Counted from the first letter of the stretch, positions 18,973-28,718 are shown. The stretch: DNA of 64,000 nt from Aliiroseovarius sediminilitoris (GCF_900109955.1 NZ_FOJB01000001.1:1302001-1366000), one strand, 5' to 3'. Notes: generated by a model not told the origin, from the sequence alone. A program made the numbers and translations.

Positions 18973-21387
18973 TTAGATCAGTCCGGCCTCTATCATAAGG
19001 CGATCTGCCTCAGCGCGCATCAACGTCTCTTGCCCCGCGCCATTGACCGGCACCTTGCCGACTTCAAGGAACAGTGGGGCGGCGAAGGGCGTCACACGGC
19101 CCGGATGGACGTGGTCGATCATACCCCCGGTGCGCTCCAGCATCCCGTCAATCCGGTCAAAGCCGATCAGGCCGCGCATCGCTTCGTCGCGGGTGATGGA
19201 TAACAGCAAGTGGTCGGGATCGTATTTGCGAAGCGTGTCGTAAAGGATGTCCGCCGAAAAGGTCGCCTGCCGCCCCGAAGATCGCTTGCCGGGCAGGTTG
19301 CGGGTGATCAGACCGGCAATGGTGGCCGCGCCTTTGAAGCTTCGTTTCATCAGGGCGTTTTCCGCAAGCCATCCGTCCAGCCCGTCACGCAGGCCCGTGG
19401 CGTCGAGCGCTTGAGCGGGGTTGTCCAGATGCGACAAGGACCAAATCAGCGTGGCATAGTCGGTGGCGACGAAGCCCAGCGGGCCAAGCCCCAACTCCTC
19501 CATCCGGCGTGTGACCATCAGGCCCAGCGTCTGCTGCGCGTTTTTGCCGGCAAAGCCATAGATGCAGGTATGCGGGCGGTCTTCGTGGTCGAAACTTTCA
19601 ACAAGGATGCGGCCTGCGCGCGGTAATTGGCTGACCTCGCGCTGCAATTCGATCCAGTCAAGCGTGTGGCGGGGCAGGTCGGGCAGGGGCGTGCGGTGCA
19701 ATAGATCAAGGATACGGCTGGACAGTTGCGTCGAGGTGGAGAACTTGGTGCCGGAAAACACCGCGAGTTTTGGTTTGCGACCTCGATCGCGGCTGACCTG
19801 CACCTCCATCTCTCGCAGGCTTTCAAACCGCACGATCTTGCCGCCCATAAGGAAGGTGTCGCCGGGCACCAGCGAGGCGGCGAAGCGTTCCTCGACCTCG
19901 CCCAATGGCTTGCCACCCGAGGCACCAGACCGTCCCTTCATCCGCACCTTCAGCTTGTCGGTGTCAACGATCGTGCCCACATTCATCCGCACCTGTTGGG
20001 CCAGACGCGGATCGCGCAGCTGCCACAGCCCATCGGCACGCTGCATCAGACGTTGCCACCGATCATAGGCGCGCAGGGCGTAGCCTCCGGTCGCCACGAA
20101 ATCGAGGCAGGCGTCGAAATCCCTGCGTGTCAGGTCGGCATATGGGCCAGCGGTCGTAACCTCGGCAAATACTTCATCGGCGTCAAAAGGGGCCGCAGAG
20201 GCGGTGATCAGGATGTGCTGGCACAGCACGTCACGCGGGCCGGGGCCGCGCGGGTCGCCGTCAAGGTCATGGGCCAGCACCGCCTCGATCGCAGCGTGAC
20301 ATTCGATGACTTCCCACCGGTTTGCGGGCAGGATCAGCGCCTTGGAGGGTGCATTGTAACGGTGATTGGCCCGCCCGATCCGCTGCACCAGCCGTTTTAC
20401 GTTCTTGGGCGCGCCCACTTGAATGACCAGATCGACATCGCCCCAATCCAGCCCGAGGTCCAGCGACCCGGTGCAGACCACGGCGCGCAATTGGCCCGCA
20501 ACCATCGCGGCTTCGACCTTTTTGCGTTGTTCCAGCGCCAGCGAACCATGGTGGATGCCGACGGGCAGGCCCGCGTCATTGGCCAGCCACAACTCGTGAA
20601 AGAAGACCTCGGCCTGCGCGCGGGTGTTGTGGAAGATCAGCGTGGTCTTGTGTTTTGCAACCTCTTCAAGAACCTCGCGGATTGCATATCGCCCGCCACC
20701 ACCGGACCACGGGGGTGGGTTGTCGGTGGTCAACATGGCGATATCAGGATCAGGACCGGGGTCAGCTTCGATGATCGCGCAGGCGGTTGGATGCGGGGCA
20801 AGGAACCGGGCCAGCGCGGGCGGGTCTTCGACCGTGGCCGACAGTCCAACGCGCCGCAGATCAGGGCAGAGCGCTTGCAACCGCGACAGACACAGCATCA
20901 GCTGATCGCCGCGTTTGCTTTCCGCCAGCGCGTGCAGCTCGTCCACGACGACACGTTTCAGACCCGCGAATATGCGTGGTGCGTCTTCATAACTGAGCAG
21001 CAAGGCAAGGCTCTCCGGCGTGGTCAGCAGGATGTGCGGCGGGTCGGCGCGCTGCGCTTTCTTACGGGTCTGGGTGGTGTCGCCGGATCGATCCTCGACC
21101 CGGATTGCCAGCCCCATCTCGTCAATCGGGGCGGTCAGGTTGCGCCGCATATCTGCCGCCAACGCCTTCAAAGGCGAAATATAGAGCGTATGTAGACCCG
21201 GACCGGGGGCCGCGCCCAGTTCGACCAGCGTCGGCAAGAACCCCGCGAGGGTTTTGCCGCCCCCGGTGGGTGCGATCAGCATCAAGGCCGGGGCATCGGA
21301 CCGCGCCAGCATCCTGACCTGATGCGGATGCGGCGACCAACCGCGCTGGGTGAACCAGTGGTCGAATTGGGGGGGCAGGGTGATCAT
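18973..21387 (-). CDS. Lhr-like ligase-associated DEXH helicase
   Basis: Superfamily 2 helicase of 804 residues. Walker A-type motif I APTGGGKT is at about 39-46, motif II is DELH, and the motif VI region is QRIGRANHR. The C-terminal half holds the Lhr winged-helix/beta-barrel and core domains. The family unwinds DNA:RNA and DNA duplexes and is tied to DNA damage response by its gene neighbourhood. ATG at 21387 starts the typical N-terminus LPPQFDHWFTQRGW; the upstream open extension is Arg-rich and unlikely. pdeM follows immediately, probably as one transcript. Confidence 0.92.
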   Translation of the reverse strand: MITLPPQFDHWFTQRGWSPHPHQVRMLARSDAPALMLIAPTGGGKTLAGFLPTLVELGAAPGPGLHTLYISPLKALAADMRRNLTAPIDEMGLAIRVEDRSGDTTQTRKKAQRADPPHILLTTPESLALLLSYEDAPRIFAGLKRVVVDELHALAESKRGDQLMLCLSRLQALCPDLRRVGLSATVEDPPALARFLAPHPTACAIIEADPGPDPDIAMLTTDNPPPWSGGGGRYAIREVLEEVAKHKTTLIFHNTRAQAEVFFHELWLANDAGLPVGIHHGSLALEQRKKVEAAMVAGQLRAVVCTGSLDLGLDWGDVDLVIQVGAPKNVKRLVQRIGRANHRYNAPSKALILPANRWEVIECHAAIEAVLAHDLDGDPRGPGPRDVLCQHILITASAAPFDADEVFAEVTTAGPYADLTRRDFDACLDFVATGGYALRAYDRWQRLMQRADGLWQLRDPRLAQQVRMNVGTIVDTDKLKVRMKGRSGASGGKPLGEVEERFAASLVPGDTFLMGGKIVRFESLREMEVQVSRDRGRKPKLAVFSGTKFSTSTQLSSRILDLLHRTPLPDLPRHTLDWIELQREVSQLPRAGRILVESFDHEDRPHTCIYGFAGKNAQQTLGLMVTRRMEELGLGPLGFVATDYATLIWSLSHLDNPAQALDATGLRDGLDGWLAENALMKRSFKGAATIAGLITRNLPGKRSSGRQATFSADILYDTLRKYDPDHLLLSITRDEAMRGLIGFDRIDGMLERTGGMIDHVHPGRVTPFAAPLFLEVGKVPVNGAGQETLMRAEADRLMIEAGLI

Positions 21388-21442
21388 GCGGTCAGGATAG
21401 CAAAGCGCTGTGCCAAGAACATGCCGCAAATGCATCCGGCCA

Positions 21443-21481
21443 CGAAAAAGGGCGGTCCGAGGTGCACGACAGACCGCCCTT
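21443..21481 (-). terminator. Intrinsic terminator after the AAA ATPase gene
   Basis: A ten-base-pair stem (AAGGGCGGTC/GACCGCCCTT, 21448-21457 with 21472-21481) is followed by T residues in the minus-strand direction. It separates the AAA ATPase gene from the helicase gene downstream. Confidence 0.85.
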
Positions 21482-21500
21482 GCTGCTCGTCTTGATCGTG

Positions 21501-22820
21501 TTAGTGCACGATCTCCTCTTCTTTTACGAACATGTTCTCCCATGCCCGGTCGATCAGTTCGGGGGTCATCTGTGGGGGGATCCCCTCGAAATCGCAGATC
21601 GACAGCATCTGGTCGATCAGGAACACCGGCTGATAGTTGGCATAGATGTTGTCGATGGTCGGATATTTGGTTTTCAGAAGATGGACCAACGCCTCCTGGT
21701 TCAGGGGCATGCCCTTCTTCTTCGCGACCATGGCAAAGATTTTCAGGAAGCCTTCCTGATCCGGCCCGTCGATCTTGATCTTGTAAAAGATCCGGCGCAG
21801 AGCCGCCTTGTCGAAGATTTTGTTTGGGTGGAAGTTGGTCGAGAAGATGACCAAGGTGTCAAATGGCACCTCGAACTTTTCGCCGGATTGCAGGGCCAGA
21901 ATATCCTTGCTTTCTTCCAGCGGCACAATCCAGCGGTTGATCAGCGCCTGGGGCGGATCGGCTTGACGACCAAGGTCGTCGACGATGAACACGCCGCCGG
22001 TCGATTTCAACTGAAGCGAGGCCGTATAGGTCCGCGCGGTCGGGTTATAGACCAGATCCAGCATGTCCAGCGTCAGTTCGCCCCCGGTGATCACCGTGGG
22101 ACGTTCGCACAGCACATAGCGGCGGTCGTATTTCTTGGACACCCGGCGCAGGGCGTTGGGGTCGCCTTCTTCTTCCTCGGCCAGCGTGTGGACGATGGGG
22201 TCATAGACAGTGATCACCTGCCCTGAATACTCGATGGCACGCGGCACAAAGATCTTGTCGCCCAACGCGTCACGAATCCCGTTCGAGATCGAAGATTTCC
22301 CGTTGCCCGGTGGGCCATACATCAGGATCGACCGGCCCGAGCCGACCGCAGGCCCCAACTGGTCCAAAAGATCAGGTGGCAAGATCAGATGTCCCATGGC
22401 ACCGGTCAGTTGTTCGCGTGACATGTGGATGTTGCGAATTGACTGACGCTTGACCTGTTTGGCATAGACCGACATTGGCACCGGCATGGCGCCGAAATAC
22501 TCGGATTGCGACAGCGCATCCAGCGCGCGTGCCTTGCCGGTGTCGGACAGGCGATAGCCCATCTCGGACGACTTGGAACCCGCGTGCAGCGTGCCCATCG
22601 CCTCGACCAATCCGCCATCGCGGCACATATCCACCAATTCTTGCACCACGCGGGCCGGCAGGCACAAAACCCGCTCAAGATCCGAGATCAATTCCAGATT
22701 GGTGCGAAACATGGTTTTCAGCAGGATGTCCCGCATCATCACCAAGGACAGCCCGGTTTCGGACAGGGTCATCGCCACCGGTGGCGCCATCATGTCCGTG
22801 CTATGTACATTCATTGTCAT
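21501..22820 (-). CDS. AAA ATPase with N-terminal winged-helix region
   Basis: A 439-residue cytoplasmic protein. Residues 35-105 look like a winged-helix module (LELISDLERVLCLPARVVQELVDM, then MGYRLSDTGKARALDAL). The ATPase core has Walker A GPPGNGKS at 169-176 and Walker B GVFIVDDLGRQ. It is often annotated only as an ATPase with chaperone activity, and I recall it beside Tad pilus genes in roseobacters. Here it lies at the distal end of the Tad locus, on the same strand. A role in pilus assembly or regulation is inference. Alternative start: ATG at 22814. It is followed by a clear terminator. Confidence 0.8.
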   Translation of the reverse strand: MTMNVHSTDMMAPPVAMTLSETGLSLVMMRDILLKTMFRTNLELISDLERVLCLPARVVQELVDMCRDGGLVEAMGTLHAGSKSSEMGYRLSDTGKARALDALSQSEYFGAMPVPMSVYAKQVKRQSIRNIHMSREQLTGAMGHLILPPDLLDQLGPAVGSGRSILMYGPPGNGKSSISNGIRDALGDKIFVPRAIEYSGQVITVYDPIVHTLAEEEEGDPNALRRVSKKYDRRYVLCERPTVITGGELTLDMLDLVYNPTARTYTASLQLKSTGGVFIVDDLGRQADPPQALINRWIVPLEESKDILALQSGEKFEVPFDTLVIFSTNFHPNKIFDKAALRRIFYKIKIDGPDQEGFLKIFAMVAKKKGMPLNQEALVHLLKTKYPTIDNIYANYQPVFLIDQMLSICDFEGIPPQMTPELIDRAWENMFVKEEEIVH

Positions 22821-22935
22821 GCCCGATCTTATGTTGCGGTTTTGTCTGCCAAGTCAATAAATTGACCAAACAATTACAAACCTTTGCGAAGCGCGCTATT
22901 GGCGCTATTTTAGCTACAAAAGAATGAGGGCAGGT

Positions 22936-24627
22936 ATGAGCACAAATAAAGGCAAGTTTTTGGCAGCCTTCATGGCGGGCCTGATGGGGCTGTATGCCTT
23001 TGTTCTGCTAAACAAAGGTGGTCTATACATCTCAAAGCATGAAGGTGACACACTGCATTTGTTGCAAATGCTTCTGCGCATGGGGCAGGGGGACTGGCCG
23101 CATCTGGATTTCGTGACACCCATCGGTGTGCTGGCCTTCGCGCCAATTTCGGCGTTTCTAAAGGCAGGTTGGGGCATTGGGCTTGCGATCCAAGCGGGTC
23201 AACTGCTTGTGGCTGCTGTTCTTTTTCTTCCGACATGGTGGGTGGCCAAGACGCGGTTTGACAGCGGTTGGGCCTATCTATTTGCGGCAACCATCCTGAT
23301 TTTCACAACCGCTCTGGTCTATGGCGAGGTGGATGACAGTGTCTCGATCTCGATGCACTACAACCGATGGGCCTGGGCACTGTCGTTTCTGGCGATCACG
23401 ACCGCAATCTTGCCAGCGCGCGACGCGCCTTCGCAGCGTATGGACGGGTTTGTGATCGGGCTGGCAATCGCGGCCATGGCGATGATCAAGATCACCTATT
23501 TCGCGGCCTTCTTCATCCCGGTGCTCATAGGGTTGTTTGCACGCGGGGCCGGGCGCACGGCGCTATACGCCTTGCTGACGGGCCTTGTGACCGTGGCGCT
23601 TGTTACGCTCTGGATCGGTACGCCGGTGATCTGGCTGGCCTATCTGCGAGATCTTCTGAACGTCGCCACCTCGGACGTGCGACCGCAACCGGGGCGCGAT
23701 TTCAGCTATGTGGTCAGCGCGCCCGCCTATCTGGGTGGATCACTGATCGCGCTGCTTGCGGTGATCTTCCTGCGTCAATCCGGGCGGATGACCGAGGGGC
23801 TGGTGCTTCTTCTGCTCCTGCCCGGTTTCTTTTATGTGACGTTCCAGAATTTCGGCAATGATCCGCAATGGTTGTGGCTTCTGGGGCTGCTTTTGATCGC
23901 GCTGCGCCCGTCAGGCCCATTGTTCAACGGCTTCGGTTGGGATTTGCAAAAGGCGATAACCTATTCGGCTATCGCCGCTTTCGTCTTCGCCACCCCCAGC
24001 TTCATGAATCTTGCCGCCAGCCCGTTTCGACACTTTGCCACGGATGTGGAGAAATATGCCCCGCTGATGCCGGGAAGCGGCGTGAATGAAGACTTGCAGA
24101 CCTATGCGCCGCGCGCGTCACGGGTGGATGTGCGCCGTGCCCTGGACGGGCCGGAGACGTTGTTCGCCGATCTTTATGACGATGAGGCGCGCGAGGATAC
24201 GAATGTCACCTTCAAGGGCCGTGATCTGGAGTATTGCAGCTTGGAACTTGGCATGGTCGTATGGTTCCGCGCCGTGTCGCAGGACATTGCAGACTGGTCT
24301 GGTGGTGGCAAGGCGCTGTTTTCCGCAGACCTATTGTCCAGCTATTGGCTCTATGCCGATTTGGCCCCGCTGAAGGGCGGCGCGCCTTGGTATTACGGCG
24401 ATCTTAGCGGGATCGAGAATGCGGATTACCTGCTGGTGCCGACCTGCCCCCTGTCTGCCGACACCCGCAAGAAGATTTTGGACGAGGTATCGGGACAGGA
24501 CTGGATCGACGACGTGGAAGAGGTGCGGCGGACGCCCTACTACACGCTCTACAGCTTGCCGGGGAAAGCGCCAAAACCGGTAGAACCACCTGTTGAAACC
24601 GAGAAGGAGGATGGGCGGTCGGAATAA
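22936..24627 (+). CDS. Multi-pass membrane protein, GT-C glycosyltransferase-like
   Basis: A protein of 563 residues with about nine to eleven membrane helices over the first 370 residues and a soluble C-terminal part (about 375-563). The first extramembrane loop carries an acidic motif (KHEGDTLHLLQMLLRMGQGD then LDFVTPIGV) that resembles the Asp/Glu-containing loop of lipid-phosphate-sugar-dependent GT-C enzymes such as ArnT/PMT. That resemblance is by eye only. It is divergent from the AAA ATPase and convergent with the prepilin peptidase, so it is nested at the edge of the Tad locus. ATG at 22936 with GAGGGCAGG is chosen over 22924. Confidence 0.6.
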   Translation: MSTNKGKFLAAFMAGLMGLYAFVLLNKGGLYISKHEGDTLHLLQMLLRMGQGDWPHLDFVTPIGVLAFAPISAFLKAGWGIGLAIQAGQLLVAAVLFLPTWWVAKTRFDSGWAYLFAATILIFTTALVYGEVDDSVSISMHYNRWAWALSFLAITTAILPARDAPSQRMDGFVIGLAIAAMAMIKITYFAAFFIPVLIGLFARGAGRTALYALLTGLVTVALVTLWIGTPVIWLAYLRDLLNVATSDVRPQPGRDFSYVVSAPAYLGGSLIALLAVIFLRQSGRMTEGLVLLLLLPGFFYVTFQNFGNDPQWLWLLGLLLIALRPSGPLFNGFGWDLQKAITYSAIAAFVFATPSFMNLAASPFRHFATDVEKYAPLMPGSGVNEDLQTYAPRASRVDVRRALDGPETLFADLYDDEAREDTNVTFKGRDLEYCSLELGMVVWFRAVSQDIADWSGGGKALFSADLLSSYWLYADLAPLKGGAPWYYGDLSGIENADYLLVPTCPLSADTRKKILDEVSGQDWIDDVEEVRRTPYYTLYSLPGKAPKPVEPPVETEKEDGRSE

Positions 24628-24683
24628 TTCCGTGCCGTATCGCCCCTGAAAAACGAAGGTCTGTTCGGTGATCGGCGGATTGA

Positions 24684-25184
24684 TCAGGCGCCGGTGAGCG
24701 CCGCCAGCAGGAAATATGTGATCAGCGTGGTCCCAAGGCTCAACCCCATGGGATAGTCGCGGCGGGTCCAGCTTTCCCAGTTCGGCGTTGTGGCGCGCAC
24801 CCAATCCATACTGCGTGCCAACCGATGCAGGATGAAGCCGGCTACGGTCATTACGGCAAGGATTGTCAGCACCAGAAAGGCGTCGGGCAGCGCAACCAAC
24901 GGTGCCATCGCCGCGGCGAACTTGGCGTCGCCCGCGCCCAGCATCCGGCCAAGGTTCATCACAAAGCCGATCACCAGGACCACGACCAGATGGATCCATC
25001 GCAAGAGGTAATCGTTCAGTTCAAAGGCAAACAGCCCGACCACCGCAAACACGATGATCAGCGCCATAACCGCCTTGTTGGGGATTTTCATCCGGGACAA
25101 ATCAGACCAGACCACCCAAAGGGCAATCGGCACCACGAAGGGCAGAAACAGCATCGCTGCCCAGCTTGTCATTGCGGTGCTCAT
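24684..25184 (-). CDS. cpaA: Short prepilin peptidase, CpaA/TadV type
   Basis: An A24 family aspartic peptidase of 166 residues without the N-methylation domain of PilD. The two active-site aspartates are Asp28 in WSDLSRMKIPN and Asp86 in GAGDAK. It cleaves Flp prepilins after the conserved Gly in the inner membrane. About five helices are visible. ATG at 25184 gives the compact family form; the longer frame to 25304 overlaps the upstream TPR gene. It is the last gene of the tad run, 7 bases after the TPR lipoprotein gene. Confidence 0.92.
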   Translation of the reverse strand: MSTAMTSWAAMLFLPFVVPIALWVVWSDLSRMKIPNKAVMALIIVFAVVGLFAFELNDYLLRWIHLVVVLVIGFVMNLGRMLGAGDAKFAAAMAPLVALPDAFLVLTILAVMTVAGFILHRLARSMDWVRATTPNWESWTRRDYPMGLSLGTTLITYFLLAALTGA

Positions 25185-25191
25185 GCGCGGG

Positions 25192-26058
25192 TCATCCGTT
25201 CGAGACGTTGTTTTCCAACGCTTCCAACGCGCGGGTCGCAGCCTCGAAATGCTGCGGATGGGTGTCGATTGCTTCTTGCAGCAGACCTTTTCCAGTCGTG
25301 ACATCGCCCTGCTTGATCGCCGACAAGGCCAGCGTGTGCAAAAGCTGCGCGCGTTCGACCTGGTTCATCGGGATCACGGGCAGGTCATATTTCCGCTGCG
25401 CGCCACGGGCCAGAACCAGGTTGTTCTTCGCTGTGAACATCTTGCTGTCATAGCTCAACGCCTGCGAGAACAGCTTCTCGGCGCCCTGGTAATCGGCCCG
25501 CGTCAGTTTGGAATAACCCCAGTTGTTCAGGACTGAACCGGGGTTGGTGGTCAACCCCACAGCCGTTTCATAGAAACTGTCGGCCTTCTTCCATTCCTTG
25601 TTACTGTCTGCAATCATCGCTTCCAGCCGGTAACGGCGATAGGTTTCGTGGGTCGGGGGCACTTTATCCAACACCGCTTCGGCTTCGTCCCAGTCACCGG
25701 CGCGGATCAGCGCGTCGGCAAGACTGACACGATCAACCGATGTGCCTTCGGAACTGGCCACGATGGCCTTCCAGACCGGCACGGCCTCGGCCGGGCGCTT
25801 GGCGCGGATCAGCGACTGCGCCAAGCCGCGTTTCAGGTCGATGCGGTTTGGCTGACTTTCAGCCGTGCGTTTGAAATAGGCGACGGCTTCGTCCGGATCG
25901 CCCACAGTCAACATGATGTCGTTAAGATTGCTTTCGTCGATGACGTTCACATCTGCGATGGCACGTTCGACCTCTTCACTGCCCGATTTCGGCTTGCCAC
26001 AAGCTGACAGGGCGACCGCGCTGCCAAGGCAGAGCGTCAGAAAGATAGAGTGGCGCAT
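25192..26058 (-). CDS. TPR lipoprotein of the Tad locus (TadD-like)
   Basis: A 288-residue lipoprotein. The signal peptide ends at the lipobox LSAC with Cys20. TPR repeats follow (about 50-280; motifs PDEAVAYFKRTAESQPN, RPAEAVPVWKAIV, WKKADSFYETAVGLTTNPGS). TadD-type TPR lipoproteins (PilF-like) help secretin assembly at the outer membrane. It lies between a second TPR protein and the prepilin peptidase, all on the minus strand. The gene symbol tadD is plausible for this or for its neighbour; I leave it open. Confidence 0.85.
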   Translation of the reverse strand: MRHSIFLTLCLGSAVALSACGKPKSGSEEVERAIADVNVIDESNLNDIMLTVGDPDEAVAYFKRTAESQPNRIDLKRGLAQSLIRAKRPAEAVPVWKAIVASSEGTSVDRVSLADALIRAGDWDEAEAVLDKVPPTHETYRRYRLEAMIADSNKEWKKADSFYETAVGLTTNPGSVLNNWGYSKLTRADYQGAEKLFSQALSYDSKMFTAKNNLVLARGAQRKYDLPVIPMNQVERAQLLHTLALSAIKQGDVTTGKGLLQEAIDTHPQHFEAATRALEALENNVSNG

Positions 26059-26089
26059 TTTTGCGTCCTTTTACTGCTCGTGTCTTCGC

Positions 26090-26725
26090 TTAGATTTGCG
26101 ACAGAAGCAGGTAATCCCCCGTCCCCCGCCGAACCAGCGCGAATGCATCATTATGGGTCTGATCATAATCCGGATTTTCCGATTTTGCGAGCGCCAAGCG
26201 CAAATTGTCGCGAATTTGGGCAGATTGGCCACGATCCAGGCCAAATGCGATCTGGAAGACACGGGCGGCCTCGGCTGTTTGGCCGGTTTCCATCAGGACA
26301 ACGCCCAAATTGTTCCATGCCGGAACGAAGCTGCCATCCATTTCGGTGGCTTTTCTGAGGATGCGCTCGGCCTGACCCAGACGGCCGAGTTGCAGATTGG
26401 TCGATCCGATGGCCGACAGCACATCGACGGTGATGCCCTGCTCGCTGGCCGCACGCAGATAGGCTTTCAGGGCCAGTTCATGTTCGCCGGCGGCGGTCAG
26501 GCGGTGGCCGACAGTCAACCCATCCACAGCTTCTTCGCCACGTTTCAGTGCGGTTGGCGCATAGGGGCCTGTGTGCTTGGCAAATGGTCCCGTTCCAGAC
26601 GCACAGGCCGTCAGAAGGACGCTGGCGGCTGTTCCGACAGCAAGAAAACGCGCGCGCGCATGACGGGCGCGACGATCACGGACCAGATAATGGGGGACAA
26701 GGTGGGGCGGGCGGCGCGTCGTCAA
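26090..26725 (-). CDS. Second TPR protein of the Tad locus
   Basis: A 211-residue protein with a basic N-terminus, a hydrophobic segment (about 27-40) and a lipobox-like LLTAC ending at Cys41, then TPR repeats (HELALKAYLRAASEQGI, GRLGQAERILRKATEMDGS, TAEAARVFQIAFGL). It probably sits at the inner face of the outer membrane. The start is a TTG at 26725 with AAGGAGCCACC upstream. Together with the following TPR lipoprotein it forms the TadD-like pair found in alphaproteobacterial tad loci. The long basic stretch before the lipobox is unusual for a lipoprotein. Confidence 0.8.
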   Translation of the reverse strand: MTTRRPPHLVPHYLVRDRRARHARARFLAVGTAASVLLTACASGTGPFAKHTGPYAPTALKRGEEAVDGLTVGHRLTAAGEHELALKAYLRAASEQGITVDVLSAIGSTNLQLGRLGQAERILRKATEMDGSFVPAWNNLGVVLMETGQTAEAARVFQIAFGLDRGQSAQIRDNLRLALAKSENPDYDQTHNDAFALVRRGTGDYLLLSQI

Positions 26726-26758
26726 AGGTGGCTCCTTCGCGCGGCCCGTTCAGTTGCG

Positions 26759-27733
26759 TCAGAAGCGGACCGATTTAAGGGTCAGATAGATGTCATAGAC
26801 CGATGGTCCGATCAGAATGATCAATAGCGGCGGAACGGTCAGCATCATAGTGGCAAGTGTCATCTTGGTGGGCAAGGTGTTTGCCTTTTCTTCCGCGCGC
26901 ATGACGCGTTTATCACGCATCTCGCCAGCATAGACCCGCAGCGCATCGGCAATGGATGTGCCGAATGTGGCCGATTGGATCATCACGGTGACAAAGCTTG
27001 CCACGTCCGGCACGCCCGAACGTTCAGACAGATCGCGCAGCACTTGAACCCGGTCTTTACCGGCCTTCATCTCGTTCGACACGATCGAAAACTCGTCGGC
27101 CAGCGCCGGGTATGAGGCCCGGATTTCCTTGGACACCCGCAGGATGGATTGGTCCAGCGATTGACCCGCTTCGACGCAGGTCAGCATCATGTCGAGCGCG
27201 TCAGGGAAACCGTTGGTGATCTCTTCTTTGCGGGTTTCGACCCGGCGCGTGACCCAGTATTTCGGCAGCATATACCCGGCGACGCCGGGGATCAGGATCC
27301 ACAGCATGCGCGCTGTCGTGGTCAGCTCTTGCCCGTTTGCGGTTTTCAGGATGGTCAGGAAGATCCCGAAGATCAGCAGACCGATGCCAAGCGCAAACTG
27401 CGCAAAGTGAAAGGTCCGAACCGCGTTCTTGCCCGGATAGCCCGCTTGCAGCAGCTTCAGTTGAACGGCCGAATATTCGTCAGCGTCCTGCGGTTCCAGA
27501 AAGGCGGAGTATCTTTCGAGCTTATCCGAACCCGAGGCGACCCGCAGATCGACCTTCTGCCCGCTCTTACTTCCACTCTCACGCGCCTTGCGGAGCTTTT
27601 CAATTGGATCTTCGGTCTTGCGAAGCAGGAACGGCACCGTGACGACGATCAGCACGATCCCCAGCGCGCCCACTGCCAGAAGGGGACCAGCGGGACCAAG
27701 AAGGTCGGTCAGAATTGTGTTGATCTGTTCCAT
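26759..27733 (-). CDS. tadC: TadC, inner-membrane platform protein
   Basis: A type II secretion GspF-domain protein of 324 residues with an N-terminal helix (about 13-38) and helices near 110-155 and the C-terminus. The core motif is ITNGFPDALDMMLTCVEAGQ with SLDQSILRVSKEI. With TadB it forms the platform on which the TadA ATPase drives Flp assembly. ATG at 27733 (MEQINT) is chosen; the open extension to 27820 overlaps tadB. It follows tadB by 14 bases. Confidence 0.95.
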   Translation of the reverse strand: MEQINTILTDLLGPAGPLLAVGALGIVLIVVTVPFLLRKTEDPIEKLRKARESGSKSGQKVDLRVASGSDKLERYSAFLEPQDADEYSAVQLKLLQAGYPGKNAVRTFHFAQFALGIGLLIFGIFLTILKTANGQELTTTARMLWILIPGVAGYMLPKYWVTRRVETRKEEITNGFPDALDMMLTCVEAGQSLDQSILRVSKEIRASYPALADEFSIVSNEMKAGKDRVQVLRDLSERSGVPDVASFVTVMIQSATFGTSIADALRVYAGEMRDKRVMRAEEKANTLPTKMTLATMMLTVPPLLIILIGPSVYDIYLTLKSVRF

Positions 27734-27747
27734 CTCTTGTACCTCTG

Positions 27748-28716
27748 TCAGACCTTGATGTTCACCAGCATCCGCATGACGAAGACGTTCGCCACAAGGA
27801 AGCCGGCAACGATCAGGCAAGCGGGGATGAAATAAGGCGTGTCACGCACCTTGTCGTAATAATTGGGCTGGATCAGGTTGATCATGACCAGCGCCAGAAC
27901 CGGAAAGCCGGACAGGAAGTTGCCAGACCATTTCGCCTCGGCGGTGATGGCGCGCACGCGGCGGAACAATTTGAAGCGCGATCGGATCACCTTGGCCAGA
28001 CCGTCAAGGATTTCGGCCAGATTGCCGCCTGACGTTTGCTGAATGATGACGGCCACGGCCAGAAAGCGCATGTCCTGATTGTCCAGACGCTCGGCCATGG
28101 CGGCCAAGGCTTCGCCCACGTCGCGACCATAGGCGCTTTCGTCGGCAATCAAGCCCATTTCAGTGCCAAGCGGATCGGGCACTTCCTTGGCGACGATCTG
28201 AACGGCGGATGAGAATGGGTGCCCCACCCGAAGGCTGCGCACCATCAGTTCAACCGCATCGGGCAGTTGTTCTTCGATCATCGAAGTGCGTTTTTTTGCT
28301 TTGTTGTTCACCCAGATGTAAACACCACCGACGCCCATGACGACAGCAATACCAGCCCGAATGGGCAAGGACGCTGCGGTGGCGACACCCAGCCCGACAA
28401 AGGCAAACATCGACAAAAGCACCATCATCAGCACTAGTTGGCCCGGTGTAAACGCGATGGCGGCTTTCTGTGCCTTGGTCGCCAGAAGTGAATAGAACGG
28501 GATACCCTGCGCACGGACGTGTTGGCTCATCTCCTTGCGGAGCTTTTCCAGAACCTCTTCGCGTGCCGCACCCTTTTCCAGCATATCCAGCCGGCGGTTG
28601 ATACGGTTGTTCAGGCTGATCGACTTGCCAAAGACAGTCAGATAGATACCTTCAACCAGCAGAAGGACCGCCAGGAAAATCAGGCCGTAGAGGATTGGCT
28701 CGATGGAAATGGTCAT
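27748..28716 (-). CDS. tadB: TadB, inner-membrane platform protein
   Basis: A GspF-domain protein of 322 residues with helices near 7-28, 93-135 and two at the C-terminus. The core motif IEEQLPDAVELMVRSLRVGH is followed by PFSSAVQIVAKEVPDP. It is the partner of TadC in the pilus platform. The stop of tadA lies two bases before this ATG, so translation is probably coupled. Confidence 0.95.
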   Translation of the reverse strand: MTISIEPILYGLIFLAVLLLVEGIYLTVFGKSISLNNRINRRLDMLEKGAAREEVLEKLRKEMSQHVRAQGIPFYSLLATKAQKAAIAFTPGQLVLMMVLLSMFAFVGLGVATAASLPIRAGIAVVMGVGGVYIWVNNKAKKRTSMIEEQLPDAVELMVRSLRVGHPFSSAVQIVAKEVPDPLGTEMGLIADESAYGRDVGEALAAMAERLDNQDMRFLAVAVIIQQTSGGNLAEILDGLAKVIRSRFKLFRRVRAITAEAKWSGNFLSGFPVLALVMINLIQPNYYDKVRDTPYFIPACLIVAGFLVANVFVMRMLVNIKV

Positions 28717-28718
28717 TC

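Noticed and set aside
19726-21195. 489-codon open frame opposite the Lhr helicase
   Set aside because: Antisense shadow; the helicase motifs on the other strand are intact over the whole length.
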